A stretch of 64,000 bases of DNA, from positions 372,001 through 436,000 of the forward strand of contig JABTUE010000004.1 in the NCBI GenBank assembly GCA_015075515.1, given 5' to 3'. Under the pieces are notes generated by a model. It ran no database searches. It saw only the letters and a list, made by a program, of their open reading frames with translations, and was not told the DNA's origin. A program made the translations under genes and the position numbers. The DNA comes from Planctomycetota bacterium. Its GTDB lineage: Bacteria; Planctomycetota; UBA8742; UBA2392. Position 1 is the first letter of the stretch; each line of letters opens with the position of its first letter. Positions 53,575 to 61,167 of the stretch are shown here, one piece after another.

Positions 53575-54297
53575 ATGAACATCATCACCATTGACGGGCC
53601 CAGCGGCGCGGGCAAGAGCACGATCACCCGGCTGGTGGCCGCGCGGCTTGGCCTGCGCTATCTCGACACCGGTGCCATGTACCGCGCCGCCACGCTGCAT
53701 TGCATGAAGGCCGGCATCCGGCTGGACGACCCCAAAGCCGTGGCCGGCGCTATCAAGACGCTCAAGCTGGATGTCGAACTGGTGCCCGACGGCCCGGTCA
53801 AGGTGCGCATTGGCGGCCAGGACGTGACGGACAAGATCCGCACGCCCGAAGTCACCCGCAACATCCACCACGTGGCCGACGTCATGGAGGTGCGCGACTG
53901 GCTGGTAAAGATGCAGCGCGAGATTGGCCAGCAGGGCGACCTGGTCACCGAAGGCCGCGACCAGGGCACGCTGGTGTTTCCGCACGCCGACCTGAAGGTG
54001 TATCTGTTTGCCAGCCCCGAGGTGCGCGCCAGGCGCCGCTTCAACGAACTCAAACAGCGCGGCATGGAAACCAGCTTTGACGAAGTGCTCAAAGACGTAA
54101 GCCACCGCGACCACCTGGACATGAGCCGCGAACACGGCGGCCTGCGCAAGGCACTGGACGCCGTCGAACTGGACACCAGCAACCTGACGCCCGACGAAGT
54201 GGCCGAGGCGATTGTCAAACTGGCCAAAAGCCGCCTGTCGGCCAAAACGCGCAAGATTGACAAGAGCAAGCTGGGGCTGGACAAGCCAAAGGCCTAG
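53575..54297 (+). CDS. cmk: Cytidylate kinase
   Basis: 240 residues. Cmk phosphorylates CMP and dCMP. The P-loop is ITIDGPSGAGKSTITRLVAA, then YLDTGAMYRAATL, an NMP-binding insert and LVTEGRDQGTLVFPHADLKV, where the family normally has GRDIGT. KVYLFASPEVRARRRFNELK is also diagnostic. The C-terminal lid and the Lys-rich tail (KIDKSKLGLDKPKA) end at a TAG that is also the border of an inverted-repeat element. No Shine-Dalgarno sequence is clear. Confidence 0.95.
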   Translation: MNIITIDGPSGAGKSTITRLVAARLGLRYLDTGAMYRAATLHCMKAGIRLDDPKAVAGAIKTLKLDVELVPDGPVKVRIGGQDVTDKIRTPEVTRNIHHVADVMEVRDWLVKMQREIGQQGDLVTEGRDQGTLVFPHADLKVYLFASPEVRARRRFNELKQRGMETSFDEVLKDVSHRDHLDMSREHGGLRKALDAVELDTSNLTPDEVAEAIVKLAKSRLSAKTRKIDKSKLGLDKPKA

Positions 54298-54461
54298 AGC
54301 TTTTTCATGGTTTGTATGCAGAGGTTCCGCGCCGCGCCGGGCAAGCAGACCAAGGAGCGCGAGCGCAGGTGTGGCTGGAGGCCACATTGAGCGAGCGTGA
54401 CGCAGGGATGCGACGCCCGCCGCAAGCGGAAACCTGAAGACGAACCATGAAAATGCTCTAG
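54294..54461. mobile_element. 168-bp element with ~36-bp terminal inverted repeats (MITE-like or repeat element)
   Basis: The left end begins CTAGAGCTTTTTCATGGTTT and the right end, on the opposite strand, begins CTAGAGCATTTTCATGGTTC. The match continues imperfectly through GCAGAGGTTCCGC against TTCAGGTTTCCGC, giving ~36-base inverted ends and CTAG at both borders. The centre can form a hairpin (GTGGC/GCCAC around TGGAG). It has no coding capacity. The left CTAG provides the cmk stop codon. It may be a non-autonomous transposable element, a dispersed repeat or a large terminator structure. No second copy is in the window. Confidence 0.6.
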
Positions 54462-54547
54462 CCGGGCGACCTGCCAGACACACCTTTTCGCCGTTCTGTC
54501 CCATGCTATGCTTCGCGCTCCCCCGTACCTCATGCTGTGAGTCACGC

Positions 54548-54991
54548 ATGACCGTGATCAGGCTTTCCCTGCTGGCCGCATTGGCGTTCTGCTTTGCCGG
54601 CTGCGCGTCCCAGGTGCGCCCGGCCAAAACCGGCGACGTGGGCGGCATTGACCGCACCCAGCAGCGCGCGATGCAGGCCGAACTGTACGCCCGCGACGCC
54701 TACGAAAACATGACGCCCAAAACCGTCGTGCGTTTTGTCAGCAACCCGCCCGGTGCCGAAGTCGAGTGGTACAACGACGACGGCCTGTGGGTCACCGTGG
54801 GCAGCACACCCTCGCGCGAAGTGGTAATTGAGGCTACCGGCAAGCCCGAGCTGTTCCGTATCAGCCTGCCGGGCTATCTGCCCCAGACCCGCTGGGTGGC
54901 GGCCACGCCCAGCGCCAAGGGTGTGCTGGTTGAACTGTCGCTGCAGCGCGAACTGCCGGCCGACCGCTTTATTTTGAGTGAATCGCGCTGA
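54548..54991 (+). CDS. PEGA-like lipoprotein
   Basis: 147 residues from the ATG at 54548; the longer frame to 54503 would bury the signal. TVIRLSLLAALAFCFAGC is a lipoprotein signal with lipobox FAGC. The mature part (RFVSNPPGAEVEWYNDDGLW, VTVGSTPSREVVIEATGKPE, LFRISLPGYLPQTRWV) has the PEGA-type beta-sandwich pattern with PPGAEV and a TP turn, which is frequent in surface lipoproteins. A TATGCT box at 54507-54512 could be its -10. Function is unknown. Confidence 0.75.
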   Translation: MTVIRLSLLAALAFCFAGCASQVRPAKTGDVGGIDRTQQRAMQAELYARDAYENMTPKTVVRFVSNPPGAEVEWYNDDGLWVTVGSTPSREVVIEATGKPELFRISLPGYLPQTRWVAATPSAKGVLVELSLQRELPADRFILSESR

Positions 54992-55017
54992 CCCGCGCGT
55001 ATCAGAAATGCCAACGG

Positions 55018-55041
55018 CGGGCGCCCCGATGCGGGCGCCCG
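55018..55041. terminator. 9-bp perfect hairpin between lipoprotein and M16 genes
   Basis: CGGGCGCCC (55018-55026) pairs with GGGCGCCCG (55033-55041) around CGATGC. It starts 26 bases after the lipoprotein stop and ends 20 bases before the protease start. Only GTGTATT follows, so it is a terminator without a real T-tract or a leader structure. Confidence 0.45.
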
Positions 55042-55061
55042 TGTATTCCAAGGAAACCGCC

Positions 55062-57788
55062 ATGCGCAAACTTTCTGTCCTGTCTGCCTGTGCCGTGCTG
55101 CTGCTTCCCCTGCTGGTTGCCGCCCTGGCCCAGGAAAAGCCCCCGGCGCCGCGCCCGGCGCTGGATGTCAGCGAACACGTGCTCGACAACGGCCTGAAGG
55201 TTCTGGTTGTCAACAAGCCCGGCGTGCCGGTGGTCAACAGCTTTGTGTGGTACAAGGTCGGCAGCATGGACGAACAGCCCGGCATTACGGGCATTGCCCA
55301 TTTTCTGGAACACATGATGTTCAAGGGCAGCCGCGAATACAAAGTCGGCGACGTGGACCGCGTGACTGTGCGCAACGGCGGCAGCAACAACGCCTTTACC
55401 AGTTACGACTACACGGCCTATTACATTGATCTGCCCAAAGGCCGCTGGCGCGAGGCCATGAAGATCGAGGCCGACCGCATGGCGCACCTGACGCTCGACC
55501 TCAAGGAATTCGACAGCGAAAAGAAGGTGGTACAAAGCGAAAGCGACATCGCCGCCGACGATCCCGGCCAGCGTCTGTGGCAGCGCATGAGCACGGCCAT
55601 GTACGGCCGTTCGCATCCCTACGGGCACCCGGTGCTGGGCTGGCCCCAGGACGTGCAGGACACCACGCGCCGCGACATGCGGCTGTTCTATGAACGGCAC
55701 TACCACCCCAACCACGCCACGCTGGTGCTGTGCGGCGACATCACCAGCGCCGAGGCCCTGCCGGTGGTGAAGGAACTGTTCGGGCCGATTCCGCGCGGGC
55801 CTGAGCTGAACCGGCCCAAACCCGCGCCGGTGAACTTCAGGGGCCCGGTAGTGCTGGAAGAGCGCGGCGACAGCCCGGTGGTGCAATTCACCCGCAGTTA
55901 CGTGGGCGTGGCGGCCGGCCACGCCGACGAACCAGCGCTGGACGTGCTGGGGCTGATTCTGGGCGGCGGGCCGACCAGCCGCCTGTACCGCAAGCTGGTG
56001 GATGAAACCGGTGTCGCGCTGGAAATCGGCGCCGGCTCGGGCAGCAACATGCTGGCCGGCGAGTTTTACCTGTGGGGCGTGCTGAACCCCGAATCGGACC
56101 GCCGCCAGCTTGAATACGCCGTGCAGTTGCAGATAGACGCGCTGGCCAAGGACGGAGTAACGCCCGAAGAACTCGAGCGCGCCCGCAACCGCTACATTGC
56201 CGCGTCGGTGTTCGAACGCGAAAGCGCCAGTTCCGTGGCCCAGGCCCTGGGCCGCGCCGAAACCGTGCTGGGCGACTGGCGCGCGGCCCTGACCTACCCC
56301 GACCGCATCCGCGCCGTAACTGCCGCCGACGTGCAGCGCGTGGCCCGCCAGTACCTGACGCGCGAACGCAGCGTCACCGGCTGGCTGGTGCCTGAACTTT
56401 CGGCCACGGCCGACCAGTCCGTGCCCGACGCCGCGCCGGGCGCTTTGCCCGTGCGCCGGCATGTGCTTTCCAACGGGTTGATTGTGCTGCTGTTGCCGCG
56501 CCCAGGCCTGCCCGTGATCAGCGCCAGCGCCGGTGTGCGCGCGCCCCGCGCCGCTGAAACCGCCGCCGAGTGCGGCCTGGCCAACTTCACCGGCCGCCTG
56601 CTGGATTGCGGCACCGAAAACTTCAGCAAACAGCGCATGGCCGAATCCGTCGAGGCCGTGGGCGGCGAGCTTTCGTTTCACGCCGCCGGCGGCGGCTTTC
56701 GTGTCTTGAGCGAGCACGCGCCGCTGGGCCTGCGCCTGCTGGCGGAAGGTTTGTTGCGCCCGCAGTTCCCGCCCCAGGAAGTTGAACTGGCCCGCAAACA
56801 GATTCTGGCCGGCATGGAAAGCAGCAAGGACGACACCGGCTGGTTCGCCCGCAACGCCGCCGCCGCCGCGCTGTGGGGGCCTGACCAGCCCCTGGGCCGC
56901 CCCGCCGAAGGCACCCCCGAATCTGTGCGTGCCCTGACCCGCGAACAGGTCGTGCAGTGGCACCGTCGCTGGTTCCGCCCGGACAACTGCGTGCTGGCGG
57001 TTGTCGGCCACTTCGATGAAAAGACGATGCTGGCTGCCATTGAGGCCGAGTTCGCGGCCTGGCCGCGCCCGTCCGACGCGCTGCGCCTGCCCGAGGCAAA
57101 ATTTGCCGCGCCCGGCAAGCGCGAGGGCACACAGGCCTTTACGTTTCAGGATTTCCGGCCTGAAAACGTGCGCCCGTCGGCCCGCCGCGTCACGATTGAC
57201 CACCCCAAAAAGGATCAGGTGGTCGTGCGCCTGAGCGGCCCCGGCATCACGCGCGCCGACCCGGATTACATTCCGCTGCTGGTCATGGACAACATTCTGG
57301 GTACGTCGCCGGGCTTTACCGACCGCTTTTCGCGTGTGCTGCGCGACCAGATGGGTCTGGCCTACAGCGCCTATGCCAACATCACCAGCGGCAGCGGCCT
57401 GTACCCCGGCCAGTTTCTGGGCTACATCGGCACCCGCCCCGGCAACGTGGAGCCCGCGCTGGCCAGGATGTACGAGCTGATCGCCGAAATCCGCGAACAG
57501 CCCGTAAGCGAAGACGAACTGCGCGGTGCCAAAGATTACCTCAAGGGCAGCTTTGTCTTCGGGCTTGAGACCACCGGCCAGCTTGCCGGGCTGCTGATTG
57601 AAATCGAGCGCTTCAACCTGGGCTGGGACTACCTGGTGCGCTTCAACCAGTCCGTCGAGGCCGTGACCGTCGAGGACATCCGCCGTGTCGCGCGCAAACA
57701 CCTGGTGCCCGAAAACATGGTTGAAGTGCTGGCCGGTCCGATTGCGAAGATCGGAACGCAAGAGGAAGAACCCGGCCAGGACGAATAG
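55062..57788 (+). CDS. Secreted M16-family zinc metalloprotease (two-domain)
   Basis: 908 residues from the ATG at 55062 (AAGGAAACC upstream) with a Sec signal peptide (LSACAVLLLPLLVAALAQ). The N-terminal M16 domain has the inverted zinc motif HFLEH (His80, Glu83, His84) with EKKVVQSESD supplying the distal Glu. The C-terminal M16 half (from about 470, RRHVLSNGLIVLLLPRPGLP) lacks HxxEH, reading CGLANFTGRLLDCGTENFSK, as expected for the non-catalytic half of the clam-shell. Total length and organisation match bacterial periplasmic pitrilysin-like proteins that degrade peptides. The substrate is unknown. Confidence 0.92.
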   Translation: MRKLSVLSACAVLLLPLLVAALAQEKPPAPRPALDVSEHVLDNGLKVLVVNKPGVPVVNSFVWYKVGSMDEQPGITGIAHFLEHMMFKGSREYKVGDVDRVTVRNGGSNNAFTSYDYTAYYIDLPKGRWREAMKIEADRMAHLTLDLKEFDSEKKVVQSESDIAADDPGQRLWQRMSTAMYGRSHPYGHPVLGWPQDVQDTTRRDMRLFYERHYHPNHATLVLCGDITSAEALPVVKELFGPIPRGPELNRPKPAPVNFRGPVVLEERGDSPVVQFTRSYVGVAAGHADEPALDVLGLILGGGPTSRLYRKLVDETGVALEIGAGSGSNMLAGEFYLWGVLNPESDRRQLEYAVQLQIDALAKDGVTPEELERARNRYIAASVFERESASSVAQALGRAETVLGDWRAALTYPDRIRAVTAADVQRVARQYLTRERSVTGWLVPELSATADQSVPDAAPGALPVRRHVLSNGLIVLLLPRPGLPVISASAGVRAPRAAETAAECGLANFTGRLLDCGTENFSKQRMAESVEAVGGELSFHAAGGGFRVLSEHAPLGLRLLAEGLLRPQFPPQEVELARKQILAGMESSKDDTGWFARNAAAAALWGPDQPLGRPAEGTPESVRALTREQVVQWHRRWFRPDNCVLAVVGHFDEKTMLAAIEAEFAAWPRPSDALRLPEAKFAAPGKREGTQAFTFQDFRPENVRPSARRVTIDHPKKDQVVVRLSGPGITRADPDYIPLLVMDNILGTSPGFTDRFSRVLRDQMGLAYSAYANITSGSGLYPGQFLGYIGTRPGNVEPALARMYELIAEIREQPVSEDELRGAKDYLKGSFVFGLETTGQLAGLLIEIERFNLGWDYLVRFNQSVEAVTVEDIRRVARKHLVPENMVEVLAGPIAKIGTQEEEPGQDE

Positions 57789-57826
57789 CGCCCGCGCTGC
57801 TGGGTAAGCGGCCACCGGCGCCCGCG

Positions 57827-58351
57827 TCATGCCGTGGCGACAGTTTCGGCGGCGTCGGCCGGCTCCTTTGCCGCCTGGGGCGGCTGGGGGGTGGGCTCAG
57901 AACCCGCCTGGCTGGCCGCTTGTGGCGACTTTGGCGGACAAAGTGAAGCCTCGGCGGCCGACATTTCGGCCAGCGCGTGCTTCACCATCGCCAGACATTC
58001 GGCCTTGAGGCGTTCCCGGCGCTCCAGCAGGTCGTGCAGCATGCGGTCCACGCGGTAGGCGATGCTGGGGCTGACCGTCCAGCGGTGAGGCTTGGTGAAG
58101 TCGCTGTCGCCCACAATCGCCAGTTCGCGGTCGTGGATCGCCAGCAGCTTTTTGCAGCGTTCGATGCTGGCGTCCAGCTCGGTGCCGCTGCGTTCGGCGT
58201 ACAGGCTTTCGGCCGCGGCCTGAAGGCGCGCGTGCATTTCTTTGGCCTCGGCCAGGCTGGGCTTGTTGCCGCCTTTGGGTTGCGCCGGAGCCGCCGGCGT
58301 CGGGACCGAATGGTGTTGGGGTTTGGGCCTGACACGGTGATAGCGAGCCAT
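57827..58351 (-). CDS. Hypothetical protein with helical core and Pro/Ala tail
   Basis: 174 residues from the ATG at 58351, preferred to the frame start at 58423. A basic start (ARYHRVRPKPQHHSVPTPA) leads to a helical part (SLAEAKEMHARLQAAAESLY, IERCKKLLAIHDRELAIVGD) and a second helix (LLERRERLKAECLAMVKHAL). A proline/alanine-rich tail follows. No family is recognised and no signal peptide is present. TATACT at 58407-58402 could be its -10, giving a 44-base leader. It converges with the M16 gene. Confidence 0.6.
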   Translation of the reverse strand: MARYHRVRPKPQHHSVPTPAAPAQPKGGNKPSLAEAKEMHARLQAAAESLYAERSGTELDASIERCKKLLAIHDRELAIVGDSDFTKPHRWTVSPSIAYRVDRMLHDLLERRERLKAECLAMVKHALAEMSAAEASLCPPKSPQAASQAGSEPTPQPPQAAKEPADAAETVATA

Positions 58352-58527
58352 GACAGTGCTCTGGTTGTGACCGGCACGGACCTTCCGCGCCCGATACAGA
58401 AAGTATACGGGCGGGTGCGACATTTTTCGGGCGTGGGGGGGTGCTAGACCCTGCCCTGAATCTTGACCCGAACCTTGCCGCTGCCCGTCGCGCCCCTATG
58501 CTGCGCGCGCCTTGAGGGGATACCTGC

Positions 58528-59448
58528 ATGCGCGCGACCCGTGATGCCTTTGGAAAAGCTCTGCTGGAACTTGGCGCCGAGATGCCCGAAGTCGTGGCCC
58601 TGACGGCCGACCTCGGCGGCAGCGTCAAAACCGACGACTTTGCCAAGAAGTACCCGGCCCGCTTTTTCCAGATGGGCATCGCCGAAGCCAACATGGTGGA
58701 CGTGGCCGCGGGCATGGCCACCGCGGGCAAGATTCCGTTTGCCACGACATTCGCGATGTTCGGCACCGGCCGCGCCTGGGAAAGTGTACGCAACACCGTG
58801 GGCTACCCCGGCCTGAACGTGAAGGTCGCCTGCACGCACAGCGGCCTGAGCGTGGGCGAAGACGGGGCCAGCCACCAGGCGCTGGAAGACGTGGCGATCA
58901 TGCGCGTGATCCCGGGCATGACCGTCGTGGTACCCGCCGATTACGCCAGCGCCTTTGCCGCCACCAAGGCCGTGGCCAGACACAAAGGCCCGGTGTATCT
59001 GCGCCTGGGCAGGCCCAAGGTCAAAGACGTGTACAAGGACGGCGAGCCGTTCCAGATCGGCAAGGCCAAGATCATCCGCGAAGGCAAGGACGTGGCGATT
59101 GTGGCCAACGGGCCCTGTGTCGCGTTCGCGGTGGAAGCCGCCGAAACCCTGGCCAAGGAAGGCATCAGCGCGGCGGTGGCGGACTTTCACACCGTCAAAC
59201 CGCTGGACACCGACACACTGGTGAAGCTGGCCACAACCTGCGGCGCGATTGTGACCGCCGAAGAACACAACGTGATCGGCGGCCTGGGCGGCGCGGTGGC
59301 GGAGACCCTGGCACGCCTGAAGCCCACGCCCGTGCGCTTTGTGGGCACACAGGACACGTTTGGCGAAAGCGGCGACCCCGAGCTGCTGTGGAAGAAGTAC
59401 GGGATTGATGCCGCGGGGATACTGAAGGCTGTGCGGGAAGTGTTATAG
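58528..59448 (+). CDS. Transketolase, C-terminal subunit
   Basis: 306 residues, equal to the pyrimidine-binding plus C-terminal domains of transketolase or DXP synthase. Motifs are MRATRDAFGKALLELGAEMP, FFQMGIAEANMVDVAAGMAT, THSGLSVGEDGASHQALEDV (the conserved GEDGPTHQ-like segment), GPVYLRLGRPK and EEHNVIGGLGGAVAE. In split transketolases a separate N-terminal subunit carries the thiamine diphosphate/Mg site and is normally encoded directly upstream. Here the upstream gene is unrelated and on the other strand, so the partner must be elsewhere. A TATGCT box at 58498-58503 and GAGGGG before the ATG support independent expression. Confidence 0.92.
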   Translation: MRATRDAFGKALLELGAEMPEVVALTADLGGSVKTDDFAKKYPARFFQMGIAEANMVDVAAGMATAGKIPFATTFAMFGTGRAWESVRNTVGYPGLNVKVACTHSGLSVGEDGASHQALEDVAIMRVIPGMTVVVPADYASAFAATKAVARHKGPVYLRLGRPKVKDVYKDGEPFQIGKAKIIREGKDVAIVANGPCVAFAVEAAETLAKEGISAAVADFHTVKPLDTDTLVKLATTCGAIVTAEEHNVIGGLGGAVAETLARLKPTPVRFVGTQDTFGESGDPELLWKKYGIDAAGILKAVREVL

Positions 59449-59465
59449 CTACGCCCCGCGGTCCG

Positions 59466-60452
59466 TTACTCGGCCTTCAGGGCGCGGGTCATCAGGCGTG
59501 TCACGGCTTCGCGGGGGTCGGCGCCTTCGTAAAGAATCGCGCAGACCTCGTCGCAGATGGGCATCTCGACCTTCTTGCTGGCGGCAAGGGTCTTCAGTGC
59601 CTTGGCTGTGTTGAAGCCCTCGGCCACCATTTCCATGCTGTCCATAATCGCCTGCGGCTTTTCGCCCTTGCCCACGCGCACGCCAAAGGCGCGGTTGCGG
59701 CCGTAGGGGCTGGCGCAGGTGGTGTACAGGTCGCCCACGCCGCTCAGACCGTAAAACGTCTTGGGTTCGGCGCCCAGTGCCGCGCCCAGGCGCGTGATTT
59801 CGGCCAGGCCGCGGGCCAGCAATGCGGCCTTGGCGTTGTCGCCAAGCCCGAGTCCTTCGACCATGCCTGCCGCCATGGCGACCACGTTCTTGGCCGCGCC
59901 GGCAAGTTCGACGCCAACAAGGTCGCGGCTGTGGTAGACGCGCAGGCTGTTGCCGCTCAGCAGGGCAGCCAGCTTGGGCGCCCAGGCGTCGTCGCCGGCG
60001 CTGACCAGCACACAAGGCAGGCCGCGCGCGATTTCTTCGGCGTGGCTGGGGCCGCTGAGTGTCAGGGCGTGTCTGGCGCGGGTGAGGTTGAGCAGAATCT
60101 GGGTCGGGAACTCCAGCGTGCTTTGCTCAATGCCCTTGGAAAGGCTGACGATCGGCAGCTCAGGCGGATACACCCAGCGCAGGGCCGAAAACACCTCGCG
60201 CACATAGCGCGTGGGCACGGCGCTGAACACCCAGTCGTAGTTGCTGGCGTCGCCAATCTCGTGCACCGGCTCAATGTTTTCGGGCAGCTTCACGCCCGGC
60301 AGAAACGTGACGTTTTCGCGCCGGGCGCGCAGTTCGGCGGCCAGTTCCGCCCGGCGCGCCCAAAGCGTCACGCGCGCGCCGCGCCGTGCCGTCACCACGG
60401 CCATGGCCGTGCCGAAACTGCCGCTGCCCACCACCAGTACCCGTTCAGCCAT
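59466..60452 (-). CDS. gpsA: Glycerol-3-phosphate dehydrogenase [NAD(P)+]
   Basis: 328 residues. GpsA reduces dihydroxyacetone phosphate to sn-glycerol 3-phosphate for phospholipid synthesis. The Rossmann start is VLVVGSGSFGTAMAVVTARR. Other signatures are SLSKGIEQSTLEFP, LSGPSHAEEIARGLP, KNVVAMAAGMVEGLGLGDNA (with the catalytic Lys) and FYGLSGVGDLYTTC. It overlaps plsY by eight bases. The pair provides glycerol 3-phosphate and its first acylation, which is a sensible operon. Confidence 0.97.
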   Translation of the reverse strand: MAERVLVVGSGSFGTAMAVVTARRGARVTLWARRAELAAELRARRENVTFLPGVKLPENIEPVHEIGDASNYDWVFSAVPTRYVREVFSALRWVYPPELPIVSLSKGIEQSTLEFPTQILLNLTRARHALTLSGPSHAEEIARGLPCVLVSAGDDAWAPKLAALLSGNSLRVYHSRDLVGVELAGAAKNVVAMAAGMVEGLGLGDNAKAALLARGLAEITRLGAALGAEPKTFYGLSGVGDLYTTCASPYGRNRAFGVRVGKGEKPQAIMDSMEMVAEGFNTAKALKTLAASKKVEMPICDEVCAILYEGADPREAVTRLMTRALKAE

Positions 60453-61167
60453 TGGCCGGCCCTGTCACTTTCTGCCCGACACGCGGCTCGGTGCCCGCGA
60501 GAATGCGCTTCATGTTGCCACGGTGCTTCCAGACCACAAAGGCACAGGCCAGCACAATGAAGATCAGGCGCGAACGATACGGATTGTCCAGCGTAACCGG
60601 CCAGGTGAACAGCCAGTAAAACGGAGGAATGCTCGAAGTCGCCAGCACACTGGCCGCACTGATGTAGCGCGTCAGGGCCAGCACCAGCACAAACACGCCC
60701 ACCGCGCAAAGTGTCGGCAGGGGCAGCACGGTGGTCAGCATGGGCATGCCCGCCGAACCGGGGTCCGGCGCCGGCAGGCCGGTGATGGCCAGCATCACGC
60801 CAAGTCCAGTGGCCACGCCCTTGCCGCCTTTGAACTTCAGGTACACGCTGAAGGCATGCCCGGCCAGCGACGCCACAGCGGCGATGATCACGTAATCCAG
60901 AATTGCCGAGTATCCCAGTATGCCGCGGTCGTTCAGCAGACCCGCCAGCGCCGTGGGGCCGAAGCCCTTGAGCGCGTCCAGCAGCAGAATGAACGGAAAC
61001 CACTTCCAGCCGATCACGCGCGCGGCGTTGGTCGCGCCAATGTTGCCGCTGCCCACGGTGCGGATGTCCACGCCCTTGAGCAGCTTGCCCGCGATCAGCC
61101 CGAACGGAATGCTGCCGACCAGATAGGCGACGACAAACACCGCAAGACCGATCAGCCAGTCGTTCAT
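60445..61167 (-). CDS. plsY: Acyl-phosphate:glycerol-3-phosphate acyltransferase PlsY
   Basis: 240 residues with about five to seven membrane helices. PlsY acylates glycerol 3-phosphate from acyl phosphate at the inner membrane. The three conserved loops are present: GSIPFGLIAGKLLKGVDIR, TVGSGNIGATNAARVIGW and LKFKGGKGVATGLGV. An insert of about 20 residues (PAPDPGSAGMPMLTTVLPLP) makes it longer than most homologues (about 200 residues). The ATG at 61167 overlaps the stop of the upstream methionine gene (ATGA). gpsA follows. Confidence 0.95.
   Translation of the reverse strand: MNDWLIGLAVFVVAYLVGSIPFGLIAGKLLKGVDIRTVGSGNIGATNAARVIGWKWFPFILLLDALKGFGPTALAGLLNDRGILGYSAILDYVIIAAVASLAGHAFSVYLKFKGGKGVATGLGVMLAITGLPAPDPGSAGMPMLTTVLPLPTLCAVGVFVLVLALTRYISAASVLATSSIPPFYWLFTWPVTLDNPYRSRLIFIVLACAFVVWKHRGNMKRILAGTEPRVGQKVTGPANG

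Noticed and set aside
56450-57788. Second half of the M16 protease lacking HxxEH as a degenerate enzyme
   Set aside because: The absence of the zinc motif in the C-terminal domain is normal for two-domain M16 proteins.
55002-57830. 942-codon minus-strand frame opposite the M16 protease
   Set aside because: Antisense shadow of a gene with a clear HFLEH motif and signal peptide. Similar long shadows at 25952-27619, 28131-30146, 15216-16646, 39156-41291 and 44854-47055 were rejected for the same reason.
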